Notes: generated by a model not told the origin, from the letters alone. 64,000 nt of DNA from Fomitopsis serialis (GCF_022376445.1 NW_025954962.1:868001-932000), one strand, 5' to 3'; counted from the stretch's first letter, positions 35,353 through 47,277 are shown. A program made the numbers and translations.

Positions 35353-36681
35353 GGGCCGTCCGCTCTGAAGAGCGCGACCCATACATTCCACCCGCAATTG
35401 ACCCTCCGATGGCGCCTTGTCGGCCGTCGACGCGCACATGTCATCAAGCCATCTGCAGCACCCCCTCGGTGCGACACCCATCACCTTGCCTGCCGCCGCT
35501 GTCGGCCGCAGACAACCGCATACACGTTCACGCCCACACGGCCGTCGACTCACCTCTCGCTGCCCCCGGTACTGTACATATTGCGCCTTTGCACCACACA
35601 CTACGAGCGCGGTCTCTGCACTGTACCATAAGTCCACATATCATATCGTCCTCGTAGCTGAATTATACCTCGTACCTAGGATTCCTGTCGTGTTGATCTT
35701 CCTGTCATCCCCGTCCTCATCTCGCTCTCCCCGTCTGTATCGTCGCCATCGCATTGCCCTATCTTACGACCTCTGCATCTCGCCTGTAAAGTCAATGTGC
35801 GCTCCATGCCTATATATTCCGTCATCTTTGGGGTTTCATTCACTTGTACCGCACCCGCTAGACTTCGAATACAATTGGTTGAGACGTGTTATGTCCTGCT
35901 TTTGCACGTGGGCCTGAAGCTGCCATCGTATGTCGCGTGCCAGTTGCCTAAACCGTTCAGTGTGGCAGCCAGGTGAGTTGCCCGGAATTGTCGTCGAGAA
36001 AGCGCACTCTGATCAATTGCCATATGCCGAGCATAAAGAGGAGAGGGGGAGGACAGACGGCGACGAACAGCCAAGGTCTTTTAAAGCGATACTCTGCCTT
36101 TTACTCGCAGCGGTCCAGGCTGGACGGGGCCGCGGCCCTGTGTGCGCTTGTGGTGATCTGACAATTCCCATTTTGGGATGTTTTGCAGGGCAATCTGCGT
36201 CCGACAACCATCAGCAGCGGGACACGAGGACAAACGCCGTGCCCAGTGGACTGTGGAATGCTCTCTGCGCGATGGAGAAACCGTCAGCCGCCCACAGGTC
36301 AGAGGTTATTTCTTATCGTCCTGCAGGCGGAACGTTGATTGACTGAAAAAATAGTCGTCGTTATAAACGGAACGCCAGTAGACTTTGCAGCACGTTCATC
36401 AAGCCATGCGTATGCTCTTCGGCCCAGGGGCAGCGCTCGTCGCCGTCGACCCGCATCTCACTGTGATTCGTGAGAACGGTTTCTGCTGAGGCCGTCTGTG
36501 CCTATGATTACGGCACTAGTCACGCACGTTCGAGGAAATCGTTGAGCGCGTTCCCTCGCACGGGCCCCTTCCTCGCTTCGACCCAGTATTTAATGCGTGT
36601 GTGAGGCCATTATGCGGGGGCTCAGCGAGCGACGCGCACAGTGGTTCTGACCGCTAGAAGTTCACCAGCATCCGGATAGCC
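35353..36681. other. Intergenic region upstream of acid sphingomyelinase
   Basis: 1.33 kb with no supportable gene. A TATA-like TTATAAA lies at about 36360, some 320 nt before the next start codon. Confidence 0.4.
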
Positions 36682-39600
36682 ATGGCGCGTAAGGTGCTCG
36701 GGGCGTTCAGTGTCTCCGTTCTCCCAGCGATCGTCGCAGCCCAGGCGAGCGGGACGCTGCCCACCGCGTACACGCTCTCTGGAGCCTTCCCCACCTCTGT
36801 GTACGCCGCGTACTACAACGACCCGACCGCGACCACGGCCGAGCCCCAGCCTGTCATCTCTGACCCCGTCACGGTGAGCGTGTTGGGCTTGGTATGCGCG
36901 CGGAGTTCGTACTGAACTGGTTACCTCAGCACGAAGTCTTTCCGTATTGGCTGACGAACCCCGAGACGATTCCGCAGGTGCGCACCCACTTCACCTTTTT
37001 CATCTTCAGTTAGGCTCAGCGACTGGTGCGGTTCCACAGCTTGACACGTACGAGGCGCACCCACTTCCCCCACCTGCCGCGGGCTCGCAACTGCTCCAGT
37101 ATGCGATTCAGCAGATCAGCACGATCGCGAATAGCTCCGTCTTCGCGGGCGACTCGTGCGCTGCGTGTCTGGCCGGGCTCGAGGTCGCCAAGTTCCTCGC
37201 GCTCGCCGCGCCGGAGCAGGGCCCGAACCTGGCCGTCGCGCTCTGCGAGGCGTTCGACTACTCGGACGACTGCGCGACGGAGTACGGCGTGTACACCCTG
37301 GGCACGCCGATCACGCAGGTGATCGCGTATGCGGATGTGGGTGGTTATGATGGCCAGGTGCGTGGTGATTGGGACGGTGTGTGTGGACCTGGGCCGTTGG
37401 GATTGACTTGGCGTTCGCGGTTCGCCGTAGGTTATCTGCCAGCGGTACTTCAGCTCGTGCCCGGACCCAGGCACCAGCCCTCTGGACTTGACGAATTGGT
37501 TCGCGAAGCCGAAGCCTAACCCGCTCCCGCCGCCCAAACAGCCCACGGGCGAGCGGCTCAAGGTGCTGCACATGTCCGACCTGCACATCGATCCCCGTCA
37601 GTAGTTCGCGTGTTCGTATGATGGCTGGTGGACACGGAAGGCTGATTGGGTTGGACCGCGCATTGACAGGGTACATGATCGGCGCCGAGGCCAACTGCAC
37701 TGATTACCTTTGCTGCCGTCCTGGCGTGTACAACTCGCACAGCCCGAACGTCACTGTCCACCTGCTCCACGTATGGTGCCTACTCTGGTATGGCATCTTC
37801 GAACAACGTCTTTTCTGTTAACTAAGTCGGCTGTAGTGATGCCCGTTTACCCTCATCTTGGCTGCTCTCCAGGCTGTCCCTGTGCTCACCGGAACCGAAG
37901 AGTACGGCTTCAACTTCACTATCTACACCGGAGACCTGGTCTCGCACGACCCTGAACAAGAACTGTCCAGGTAAGATGAAGGTTATCTCACACCGGTGGC
38001 ACTCGACCTGTGGCTGAACTCCCTTGAAGGGCATATACGGTGTATTCGAGACTGTCCTGTACGATCTCTTGAAACGGCAGATCAATCGGGGCCAGTGTAT
38101 GCCGTGATGGGTAATCACGATACGTACAACGAGTATGTATCGTTATTGAGTGGTTTAACACTGCTAACCATGCCTGGAAATAGGGCGCAGAACTCTCCGT
38201 ACGACATTGATCCTCTATCAGCGGACAGTTCAACTGGTCTGTCGAGATTCTAGCGTCCCAAAATGTAACGTACTGACTTGAATATAGGGACTACGACCAT
38301 CTTGCATCACTATGGGAGATTGAGGGCTGGCTCTCCGCGGAGACCGCCCAGCAAGCCCGCACGCACTATTCTGCATACTCCGTGCAGCGTACGGATGGCT
38401 GAGGATCATCACCGTGAACACTGACTTCTGTGCGTCTCCTTTGACTGATGCTTTCTTTGACTGACGGTCTGAATCAAAAGGGTACACGGCCAACTACTAC
38501 AACTACATGAACCTGTCGTCGTCCGAAACTCGGGCATGCTGCGCTTCCTGACCGACGAGCTCCAAGCGCTGAGGACGCCGGTGACCGTGGTACGTGCCAA
38601 AATTTCCTACGATGCAGACCCAGTTCTCATGATTGTCGGCGCATCAGCATGGATCCTTGGCCACGTCCTACTGGCTGGGATGGTACTAACGCCCTAAAGA
38701 ACCGAGAACCTCTGTATGTCATCGTTCCACGGGCTTTTCTGTACCGCCTAACCTTGTGGATCCCCAGCAGTCTATCAGATGTAAGAGCGTCTCCGACGCC
38801 CCGTTCTACGTTGTTCTGACCGTGATGGACAGTGTGGATCGTTACTCGCCCCACGTCATCGCAGCTTCTTCTTTGGTCATGATCACGAAGATGAGCTCAG
38901 TGTTCGTGCCATCTCTGCTCCCCACACGGTGTCACCGCATTTCTGATGATACTTCAATCAGATCTACTACGCAAACAACGCCACCGATATCAGTGCGGAC
39001 AACGCCTCGCAGTCTCATGGGTAGGTCATGCTGCTGTATGCCCTCGTAAAATTGAATGACAACCATCATCGATCCAGATCATGCCCTCGGTGACCCCCCT
39101 GACGAACCTCAACTCCGGCTTCCGCATGTACGAGGTCGATTCCGGGGTGCGTCCCACTCCAGCATGGTGGCACACTGATGATCCGTAATGCTGACTCCAC
39201 CCGCGAACTCCGCCAGACGTTCGAAGTCTTGGACTCCTACACGTGAGTGCCCGCGCGACATCAGGGGTGGTCATGCCGTACTGAGCGAACCCGACGCCCC
39301 GCAGCTGGTACGCTGACGTCAATTCGTTCGGCGCCCTGGACGGGCAGACGGAGTTTGGGCCCACCTATCAGCTCGAGTACAGTGCGCGCGAGGCGTACGG
39401 GCGAGCATCGAGTGGGGCCCTAACGACCCTTTGAATGCGACGTGGTGGCATCTGGTGACCGAGGGTGCGTGGACTCCGCGAGTTCGTCAGAAGGGTACTT
39501 ACCACGGAGCATCCGAAATCAAATAGCGATGGAAGCGAACTCGACGCTCGTTCAGGTGAGAATCCTGTCGGACTGCGCAATGCAGTTTGAAACTGAATAT

Positions 39601-39758
39601 TGTTTTTATAGCTCTTCAACACGTATCAAGGGAAGAGTTCGGTCCAGTCGCCGGCCTGTACCGGCGAGTGCATACCCGCGAAGATCTGCTACATGCGTAG
39701 CGGCAGTGCTTCTATCGCCGCCACAAACTGTCCTTCTGGTTATGGCTCTGTCCAGTAG
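36682..39758 (+). CDS. Acid sphingomyelinase (metallophosphoesterase), frameshifted
   Basis: Secreted sphingomyelin phosphodiesterase, cleaving sphingomyelin-type lipids to ceramide and a phospho-headgroup. ATG 36682 opens a signal peptide (MARKVLGAFSVSVLPAIVAA). A saposin-type domain contains FAGDSCAACLAGLEVAKFLA. The calcineurin-like metal-binding motifs appear in order: HMSDLHIDP, YTGDLVSHDP, VMGNHDTYN, WILGHV and FGHDHEDE. A Cys-containing C-terminal block follows (CTGECIPAKICYMRSGSAS), ending at 39758. More than ten introns can be placed. The frame must be corrected by one base at many points, for example near 37756, 37771, 37791, 37850, 38093, 38222, 38399, 38512, 38668 and 39400, mostly in G/C runs. 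Either the consensus is poor here or the copy is decayed; all catalytic motifs survive. Confidence 0.82.
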
Positions 39759-40563
39759 GGAGCAGGCAGCCCAAAATTCGTGAAATGGTTGGAGACGTGC
39801 TGGATTTGGCTTGTCTTTAGCGAATTCGATGTTCACTTCGAAGTTGCGTAAGAAACGACTGATGCATTGTCGATTGCCCGTGGTGATGCAAGAATCTGCA
39901 TGCGAAGGACTGCTGCCACGCTTACCAGCCTACGTCGGTGAGTAGCTTGGAGCTCTAGTACTAGTTTATGCCGTAGCATAGCGCCCGTTACTTGGCACTA
40001 TGCATTGTAGGAGTCACACCAGGTCACACTGCTCTTCACGTCCTTCACACTCGCCAGATCTCAATCTTGAGCGCTTACATCTCTACCAGCATGAGTGCTG
40101 CGCTGTCAGTCGTGTGCCATTCAGTGATGACTAGTGCGTACTTGCTCTTTGTGGGTTGTACGAAATGCAGACATGGTATTTTTCCAAGCACGCCCGCCTG
40201 TAACATGCTTCAAACACTCAGCCAGACCTTCATGCGTGCGGCTCATCACCGCCGCCTTTATTCGAAGGGCCTCCGATGAATGATCCCACTCCGAGGCGGT
40301 GTGTGGATCGATTAATGTCTCACTGCTAATCTCCGCAACTAGCGGCCTTCAGTGGCATTGTGGCCCCGCACGTTTTGACCCAATTGTCGTTGCCATGGTT
40401 TCCCGCCACACCTGGAAGACCACGGTGGCCACTCGTAGACCCAAATCGGTGCACAATGTGAATGGGCGAGCATAAATACGGCTGGTGTCGATTCTCATGA
40501 CGGCACTGCATTCGGCGCGTCCTCCCGTGTTCCGTGGCTCTGTGCTCGGAAGGTGAACTTATC
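39759..40563. other. Intergenic region
   Basis: 805 nt between the sphingomyelinase end and a kinase-like gene. No gene was recognised. Confidence 0.4.
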
Positions 40564-41417
40564 ATGTCGACACCGACTCGAGGCCAAGCTTTCAGCGTTG
40601 TCAAGGTCTGCTTCAAGCCGGACATGTCCTACTCTCTCGCTTCCTCCTCCGGGGCGTACCCCAACCGCGCCGTCCGGAACCTCATCAAGGTCGGGAACCC
40701 CTATCTCAATGCACCGGAATGCCATCCAGTCCACGGCAAGAAAGATTACAAGGCCGTCTACAGCGCACAAATGTATTCAACCTCAATATTTGGAGAAGAT
40801 TCCGACTCGGCGCCGATCGATGTGGCCGTCAAGTGGCGACAGGAGCGCTAGGCATCGACATGCTCCTGAAGGAAGTGGGTTTTACGAGAATCCGCTGAAG
40901 ATGAGCAGGGATCTCGGTGCCCAAGTTCTAGGGTTCTGTGTGGAAGGGTTGACGACGTGGAGGTCGGGTGCTTATTGACGGAGTGGTGTGGCGGCGAGCC
41001 TCATCCCGATCTCTGGGAACGAAAGTGAGTGATGCATCCGCTAGTTCCACCGTCTATCGCTGAATACATGTTGTTTGTGCAGTAGGCAGAAACTCTTCGT
41101 CGCAGCGCGAATCCACAACGTTCGCGTATGCCACGGCCGCCTATCGGGCGACGACGACCACTACGTCGCGAGCTCGAAGGACAACACCATGCGGATCGTC
41201 AATTCTCGCATGCAAGCTTGCACAACTGCCCAGGCGGGACGCCGCTCATGCTCAACCCGACAATTCCGAGGACACCCCGGAGAAGTGCAGCCGCTGCCCA
41301 GAGCTGGCGCTGCTCGAAGAAACGTACGGGCCTGACACTGGCATGGATTCGTATCGGGTCCGACAGGCCAACGGGCTCCGGCATAGCAGCTGGCTTGACG
41401 GGTGGATGAGCCGTTGA
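40564..41417 (+). pseudogene. Kinase-like gene, frameshifted copy 1
   Basis: A protein-kinase-fold remnant related to the gene at 46.5-47.3 kb. The N-lobe reads AVYSAQMYSTSIF and then IDVAVKW with the Lys of the VAVK motif. After a frame change near 40850 it continues GIDMLLKEVGFYENPLK, and after another, LGAQVLGFCVEGLTTW. The C-lobe follows after an intron-like gap: VCHGRLSG (in place of HRD), DNTMRIV, then in another frame FSHASLHNCPGGTPLMLNP and a Cys-pair region CSRCPEL, ending at TGA 41415-41417. At least four changes of frame are needed. It may be a decayed gene or a real gene with consensus errors; neighbours show the same type of error. Confidence 0.6.
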
Positions 41418-41580
41418 GGACCTGCGATACTTTCTCGACAATTTTCAAGGATTGGGTGGATGCAAACAGGGTCTATCTATGCGCGACTAGCAATCATGAT
41501 GTACAATACAGTGTATGATACAGGTCCATTCTATATCATTATCCTGCCAGTGAGCGAGGGGGAACTGATACTAAAGCTCG

Positions 41581-43233
41581 TCATGCCAAACATCCCATCC
41601 AAGCTGATGGCCACACCCCTCCATATGCCCTTCCTTCGGTCCGGGCCCGCCAAACATAGCATGGGACACGTCCGTCGTCAACACCCAGCATCTCCGCCTT
41701 GTCTTCGCCACTGCCATCTACAGCCTTGGTCTTGATCACAAACGCCCGCTCGTCCTCGACGTCCATCAGTCCCGCAAGTCCGTCTTCGCCGTCGCCGTCC
41801 TCCTCATCCGCCTCGTAGTCCGGATCGAACCGCACAATGCGCACGCCGTTCCCCCAGCTCGTCTTTAACCGTGCGCGCACCGCACACAGCTGCGCGATGC
41901 CCTCCCCCAGCCCCGCGCGAACTCAGCGCGGATAGTATCGTGCTTATCCGGGCCAACGGACGCAGGCGGGGTGGTTGCGAGGGACCGAAGGGCTGGGAGG
42001 GACGGCAAGATGCGGATCCGTTGGTTCGGAGGCGGAGCACCAGGGGGCGCTCCTGCAGGGAGTTTGGGGAGAACAACCGGGTCCTTCGGCGGGCTGTCGC
42101 GGAGGGAGATGGTAGCGGTCGCAAGCCCGCGGCGACCACGCCTTGCGCGAGGCGGGGCAGGTGCCTGCTCCTGTACGACCCCCTCACCCACCTGCGCAGC
42201 CGCCGCCCGAGCACGAACGGCCTCGATCCAGAGCTTCAGCCGCTTCTCGCGCTCCCTAGCGTACTTCGCGCCCGCCAGTGCCATCATCTTACCGAGGGCG
42301 GCCCAGTGGCCGAGCGCCTCCTCGGGGTCTTGTCCATCGGCGACGGCGCGCTGAGAGACGATGTAGCAGCCGTCGAGAACTAGCGAGCGGAGGCGTCCGA
42401 AGCGGCCGAGCATGCCCTCGACGTCCGACTCGAGGACGTTGCAGGTGGACATGTCCAACAGCTCAACTCGCGGGAGGGCATTGGGCAGGGCGTAGAGGAA
42501 GCGCGCTGCTTGCCGCGCGGGCACGCGTAATCGGAAGTGGCGGAGGCCCTCGAGGAACGGCGAGCAGGCGAGAGTGGACAGGGGGTCAAGTCGGAAGAAG
42601 ACCAAGGGTTGGGCAAACTTGGTAGGTGCGATCGAAGGCTCCAGTGGATCTTGCACAATGGAGAGCGTAGGGAGGTCCTCTGCGGGCCAGCGGGAGAATG
42701 CGAGAAGAGTTGTGTCGAAATATGCTCCCTTGAGGAACTGGTAGTACGTTGCCCGCTGGACGCTGTTTCACCACAAGGTCCGCATTCATTCCCGCCTGGT
42801 CTGTGCAAGTTCAAGGAGACTCACTATGGCCTGAACCGCAACGAAATGAACCTCAATCCATGCTTCGGCTTCTGGAACATCTCCTCCAGGTGCTCCGGAG
42901 CAAAATTGGGTCCAATGAGAAGTGACATCTCCCTCATACGGTGTAACAGCGCGATCAGGTTGACCACCACATCCGCATCGACGGTCCAGCACTCCAAGGA
43001 GAGGTGCCGGACGCGGTCTGCATCTTCAGGGCTCTTGCGGAGACGAGTGTAGAGCCGGATGACTTGGTTACCGTGCGTCAGACGGACATGCTCGAAGACG
43101 AGATAGGATGGATAGGAGACCGTGGCGCAGCTCGTGTCAGAGAGAGGACGGTATGCTGCAGATCCCGAGGCGATATGTGCGATAGGATGGCAATATAAAG
43201 CTCGGAGGGCAGAGACTCAAGAGCAGCGACCAT
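41581..43233 (-). CDS. F-box protein of an agaricomycete family, frameshifted
   Basis: Starts at ATG 43233 with an F-box: LESLPSELYIAILSHISPRD. After one lost base near 43110 the conserved body follows: LVFEHVRLTHGNQVIRLYTR, KSPEDADRVRHLSLECWTVD, LIGPNFAPEHLEEMFQKPK. A 63-nt GT-AG intron then joins RFRP to YVQRATYYQFLKGAYF. Further on are LRHFRLRVPARQAARFLYAL and LLDMSTCNVLESDVEGMLGR, leucine-rich-repeat-like strands. A Pro-rich low-complexity linker separates this from the C-terminal FDPDYEADEEDGDGEDG block; a second lost base near 41877 lies between them. The product is presumably a substrate adaptor of an SCF ubiquitin ligase. I recognise the LSLECWTVDADV signature from many uncharacterised Agaricomycete proteins. 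Confidence 0.8.
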
Positions 43234-43603
43234 GTAGAACTAGAGCAAGAGCAATGCTGTCGCCGACTTACAGCAGCATAATAGCTAGGGTCAATCATGA
43301 TTATTAATCCGCCCGCTGATGTCATATCTAAGCACGGCCCGGGAATGCAGAGGGCGGTGGCTGGCTCAAATCCAGCTGGACTGAGCCATGTTGCAGCACC
43401 CGCATGCGCAGATATCGGCTACGGGCATGCAGACAGCCTGCAGCTCGCGACAATGACAAGTGGTCGGTAGCCTCGTGGGGTGTTAGTTCCCCGTTCGAAT
43501 GGCATTCTTCGATCGAGCGAGTGGGCGCTACACCTTCTCTCACGCCTCGAGCAACCCTCGCAGTCGCAATGAGGCTCACAGTGCCATAAGAACTCGCAAC
43601 ACC

Positions 43604-44258
43604 ATGTCCAGCCTATTATTCTCCACCTTTGAAGTGACCAAACAAGCATTCTACCGCAACCCACTCACATATGCCATCGTGAATCTCAAGCCAATCGTAC
43701 CAGGCCGTAAGTAGCATCCGCTGTATGCACATGCCCGCGGTACGGAAGGAAGGTCATGTTCATTCGCCTGACAGATGTACTCGTCATTCCGGCACGTCCG
43801 GTTCAACGGCTCTCAGAGCTCAACGCGAAGGAGCTCGCTCGTTGATGTACTCCGTAACCACGTTGGCAAGGTGATCCAGAAAGCATACGCGGCGGACGGA
43901 TTGACCATCGCCTGCCAGGTGAGTGCACGCGCAATATAATGCCGCCTCGTCATGTAATGCACCCTTTCCGTAGGATGGCAAAGCTGCAGGCCAGACGGTG
44001 CCGCATGTCCACTTCCACCTCCTGCCCCGCCGACTGCTCGGCGACCGTTTTGCCAACAACGACGACATCTATCCCGCCGTCGAGAAGGCCGAAGGAGGTC
44101 TGTCGGAAGAAGTCCAAGCAGTCCAAGCAGCAGAGCCACTGAAGGTCGATGCGGACGAGGATCGCAAGCCGCGGACCACAGAGGAGATGGAGAGGGAAGC
44201 TGAGTGGCTGCGAGAAGTGTTCGCAAAGTACAAAGACGAGGAGCTACAGGTGGACTAG
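43604..44258 (+). CDS. FHIT/HNT2-type dinucleoside triphosphate hydrolase, frameshifted
   Basis: HIT-superfamily hydrolase that cleaves diadenosine polyphosphates such as Ap3A. Exon 1 is 43604-43706 (MSSLLFSTFEVTKQAFYRNP), exon 2 begins at 43775 (HVLVIPARPVQRLSELNAKE), and a third exon follows a GT-AG intron after IACQ. The HIT triad is intact as VPHVHFHLLPRR. The usual acidic/charged C-terminal extension is present. In exon 2 the frame must be corrected by one base near 43839 and again near 43855 to read SLMYSVNHVGKVIQKAY. Without these corrections translation stops at TGA 43843-43845. Since the rest is well conserved, consensus error is more likely than loss of the gene. Confidence 0.85.
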
Positions 44259-44418
44259 GCTGGCAATACATGAGGAGCCCGGAAGCAGTATGTATTAGCG
44301 TGCCGTCTAGAGACATTTATGATACAAGAATGAAGGCCCCATTCATAGGTACGATGAAAAGCTATCCGTACAGTCCGGGTATCATCGATAGACACAATGA
44401 TATCACACTGATGACCAC

Positions 44419-46055
44419 TCATGCCTTCTGGCTTGTGGCCCCCGGGGTGCCAATGGGAGGGTTGCCCGAAGCAGGGGCTGGTGGCGCCACCTCCGGGAAC
44501 ATATCGTCGTCCCAGGTTCCGGGGACGAGAGCAAAGGTGAGTAGCCAAGTGGCGGTGAGAGTCACGCCGTTTCCTGGGGGAATAAATCAATTTGATGCGC
44601 TCGACCGTGTGTGAGGCTATATACACGCACCCTTGTCGAATGCTCTGATCGCATCCCAACTCCACGCGACGAACGCGCCGATATAGCCCATGTACGGAAT
44701 GATGCGCTTAAACAGTGGCATGGCAGGTCGCATCTGGATGGGGATAGCTGCCATTGGTATGTGATCCAGGAGCCACTTGAGAGCGGTTGTCAATAGTGCA
44801 GCGCGCTTGGTACTTTCCATACGTTTGTTGTCCAGAACACCCAAAACCGGCGGCGGTAAGTAACTACACCCTACGGTCAGCAGTCGCACACAGTTCCATG
44901 CAGAGGAGTACATACATTCTATATCCCCACCACCGAATCTCCAACGAGATCTTGTCCTTCGACGGCACCCATATCCTCCTCTCCGTAGGCTGCTCCGTCG
45001 GAAGTCTATGCCCACCGATCCGCATCCCATCCGCCGGCCACATATGCGCCAGACGCTCTCGTAGTGTTTTCTCCTCCTTCGTCTCCGGCTCGTGCTCATG
45101 TATGGTCGTCTGGTCGCTGAACATGGAAATCACCTCCGAGCGTGCAATCTCGACCTCCGAGCTGTCGTCGGGCTCGAGCGGCGCGTACAGCATCATACTC
45201 GCGCGATCGTCGTCGTCGAAACGTCCTCACTGGAGGTGCAGAGGCCACTCCGTCTGCTGGTCCCGCAGGTGCCTTGCCCTTGTCTGCGGATGACGTAGAC
45301 CTCGACATACCCGTTGTGGACTTCAGCCGATCCAGCATGTCCCATACGCTCGCGCGGTCCTTCGCCGCGGAGCCGTTCATGACCTGTGGCGAGGTTATGT
45401 ACGACATGAGTCGTGAATCTGCGATCCAGGCAGGCAGCGGGAGCTTTGGCAGATGCGCGGGATCCGCCTGGCTGGATGGTACAGTCTCCACGGCTGGTGT
45501 CTGCGGCTGGGACGGAATAGGTAGGGTCGCGAGTAGCGCTTGAATCTTGCGTGCGAGGTATGAGGGCTCCGGGGCAGGCTCTGAGTCTGCATGCCCGTCT
45601 TCTCCTTCAGCTTCTGGGGACTCCTCAGGTACATCCGCAACCGCTTGGGGCTCAGCGGTTGTGGGGGTGGCAAGGAGGTCCTCGCGCTCTATGAGGATGG
45701 TTTCCGGCGACCCTGACCGCACTGGCGCATCTGTAGCAACACCGATGTTACCTTCCACCGCTGGTGCATCTGCCTGCGACGTGCTCGAAGATGCAGCATC
45801 TGCGGAATCAGTCCAATGCGGGGGAGGAAACTGGGTAGTCCCGTCACTGTTCCTCCTCCCGAGTTGCATGAATCGCTCGAAAGGCGTGAGCTTCGTGTTC
45901 GCACGTCTGCGGGTGCTCGACATGTTGCTGGACGATCCGAGGCTCAGAGCGGACGAGATATAACTCAAAGAACGACCAAGCTTGGAGGAGTTTCGCTGCA
46001 GTGGACGTTTCGTGTGCGAAGGAGAGGCGCCATTTGTGTCCGCAGGGGAGGCCAT
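44419..46055 (-). CDS. Conserved fungal membrane-associated protein (unknown), frameshifted
   Basis: Starts at ATG 46055 with a basic Ser-rich region (RPLQRNSSKLGRSLSYISSA) followed by LTPFERFMQLGRRNSDG and a long acidic, Pro/Ala/Ser-rich linker. Then come WIADSRLMSYITSPQVMNG and WDMLDRLKSTTGMS. After a one-base change near 45222 the frame continues SMMLYAPLEPDDSSEVEIAR, HMWPADGMRIGGHRLPTEQP and SKDKISLEIRWWGYR. Two introns later it reads VLGVLDNKRMESTKRAALLT, YMGYIGAFVAWSWDAIRAF and GVTLTATWLLTFALVPGTW, the last two being hydrophobic segments. It ends at TGA 44419. The function is unknown to me; the pattern (disordered N-terminus, two C-terminal hydrophobic segments) suggests a tail-inserted endomembrane protein. 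Confidence 0.7.
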
Positions 46056-46184
46056 GGCGCACGGATCCACATTCTAGTAGCGCACTATGACGAAAGACGT
46101 TGGCGATCGCCCTCTTGCACCAGGCAACCGATGTCGGGAAAGCTCAAGAGGAACATACATATGCAATAGCCGATACTCACAATG

Positions 46185-46281
46185 CCTGCCTAGCTCAATC
46201 GGATAGAGCGTCAGACTCTTAGTGAGCCTGAAATGGCAAGCGGAATCTGAAGGCTGCGAGTTCGACCCTCGCGGTGGGCTA
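46185..46281 (+). tRNA. tRNA-Lys(CUU) with a 23-nt intron
   Basis: The cloverleaf can be folded by eye. The acceptor stem is GCCTGCC with GGTGGGC (two G-T wobbles), the D-stem GCTC/GAGC, the anticodon stem TCAGA/TCTGA, and the T-stem GCGAG/CTCGC around TTCGACC. The anticodon CTT is at 46219-46221. The intron at 46223-46245 sits directly 3' of position 37, the canonical site for eukaryotic tRNA introns. The base after the acceptor stem is T. Confidence 0.93.
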
Positions 46282-46513
46282 CTACGTTTTTGTTACGCCG
46301 CGTGTGGCCTTCTTGACTCATTTTGTCACAAGCACAGGCATCTCATATATACGGTCGACTCTAGATACTTCTACATATCGCATGCAGTAGCAATGGAAAA
46401 AAATATTACATATGAGAATGGAACGAACGTAGCGCAATGCGTGCATACTTAATGCCTGTTCCGTCCGACCAGCAGACCAATCACGAATAGACCGTCACCG
46501 CAGTCAATAGCCT

Positions 46514-47277
46514 TCAATAGCCTTGAATCGCCCAGCCGCCAGCCGAGCAGATCCCTAGGCACACCTCCATTGTGCTCACCTCTTCACAAGGTTCGGGCGA
46601 GGGGCCTCGCTCGAAAGCGGACCCATCCCAGTGGTTCGGACAATGGTGCAGTTGCGCCGTCGAGAAATCCACGATGCGCACTCGGCCGTCTTGAGAGTAC
46701 AGGAAGTGGCCCGCGTCTCGCAACTGGCCGTGCACAATGCCCTCGGCGTGCAAGCGGTAAATCGCTGACATGCGTCGGCGACTAAGGACGGTCAGCGCGC
46801 CGTTCGCGATGGGAAGCATATATCTACTCACTTGAGCTCTTCTCGCTTGAGAGAGTATGAGTTGTTGCACCGCTCAAGAACGAGACAGCCTGACACTTCG
46901 CCGTCAACCTCTCCGGTGAAGAATCCGTAGCAGCGGGGGACGACATCGCCCTGTAAGTGCTTGAGCTTGCCTTTGTACAGGGCAGCTTCGTAGCGCATCT
47001 TCTCCACCCCCAGCGATCCGCGAACCCACTTCACGGCGACCTCGATAGGGTCCGCCCGACTGCGGGCGACGGGCGACTGGTACGTTTCGAGTGTGGCGTG
47101 GTAGACCTGGCTGACGTTCAACGCCCCTTGAGTGGGTCCGACGGGCGTAGCGTCTGCGCAGAATTTCCACTTGGAGGCTAGCTTCACGTAGGCGTCCGGA
47201 GACTTCTTGGACGGCGAGTGGAGCCGGACTGCAGTAGACTCATCGAAGATAATGTCAAGGGTCGATCCGGCAGTCAT
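46514..47277 (-). CDS. Kinase-like protein with atypical catalytic motifs, copy 2
   Basis: Two exons from ATG 47277 (MTAGSTLDIIFDESTAVRLH), with a short intron after KREELK. The N-lobe shows IEVAVKWVRGSLGVEKMRYE, with the VAVK Lys and a following Glu. The hinge region is SGCLVLERCNN. The catalytic loop reads EGIVHGQLRDAG instead of HRD...N, and the metal site reads RIVDFSTAQ instead of DFG. The protein is short (about 240 aa) and ends soon after the metal site, so most of the C-lobe is missing. It is related to the broken gene at 40.56-41.4 kb, sharing the VAVKW, HG-x-L and RIV...FS patterns. It is probably an inactive or unusual kinase of a fungal-specific expansion. A purine-rich tract at 47289-47345 lies directly upstream. 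Confidence 0.7.

Noticed and set aside
35417..35917. 166-codon plus-strand frame after the small helical gene
   Set aside because: Composition resembles random translation of GC-rich DNA, with no recognisable domain and several overlapping frames of equal quality.
36682..41417. Repeat-induced point mutation (RIP) as the cause of the broken genes
   Set aside because: RIP makes C-to-T changes and stop codons; the breaks here are single-base losses without a matching A/T shift.
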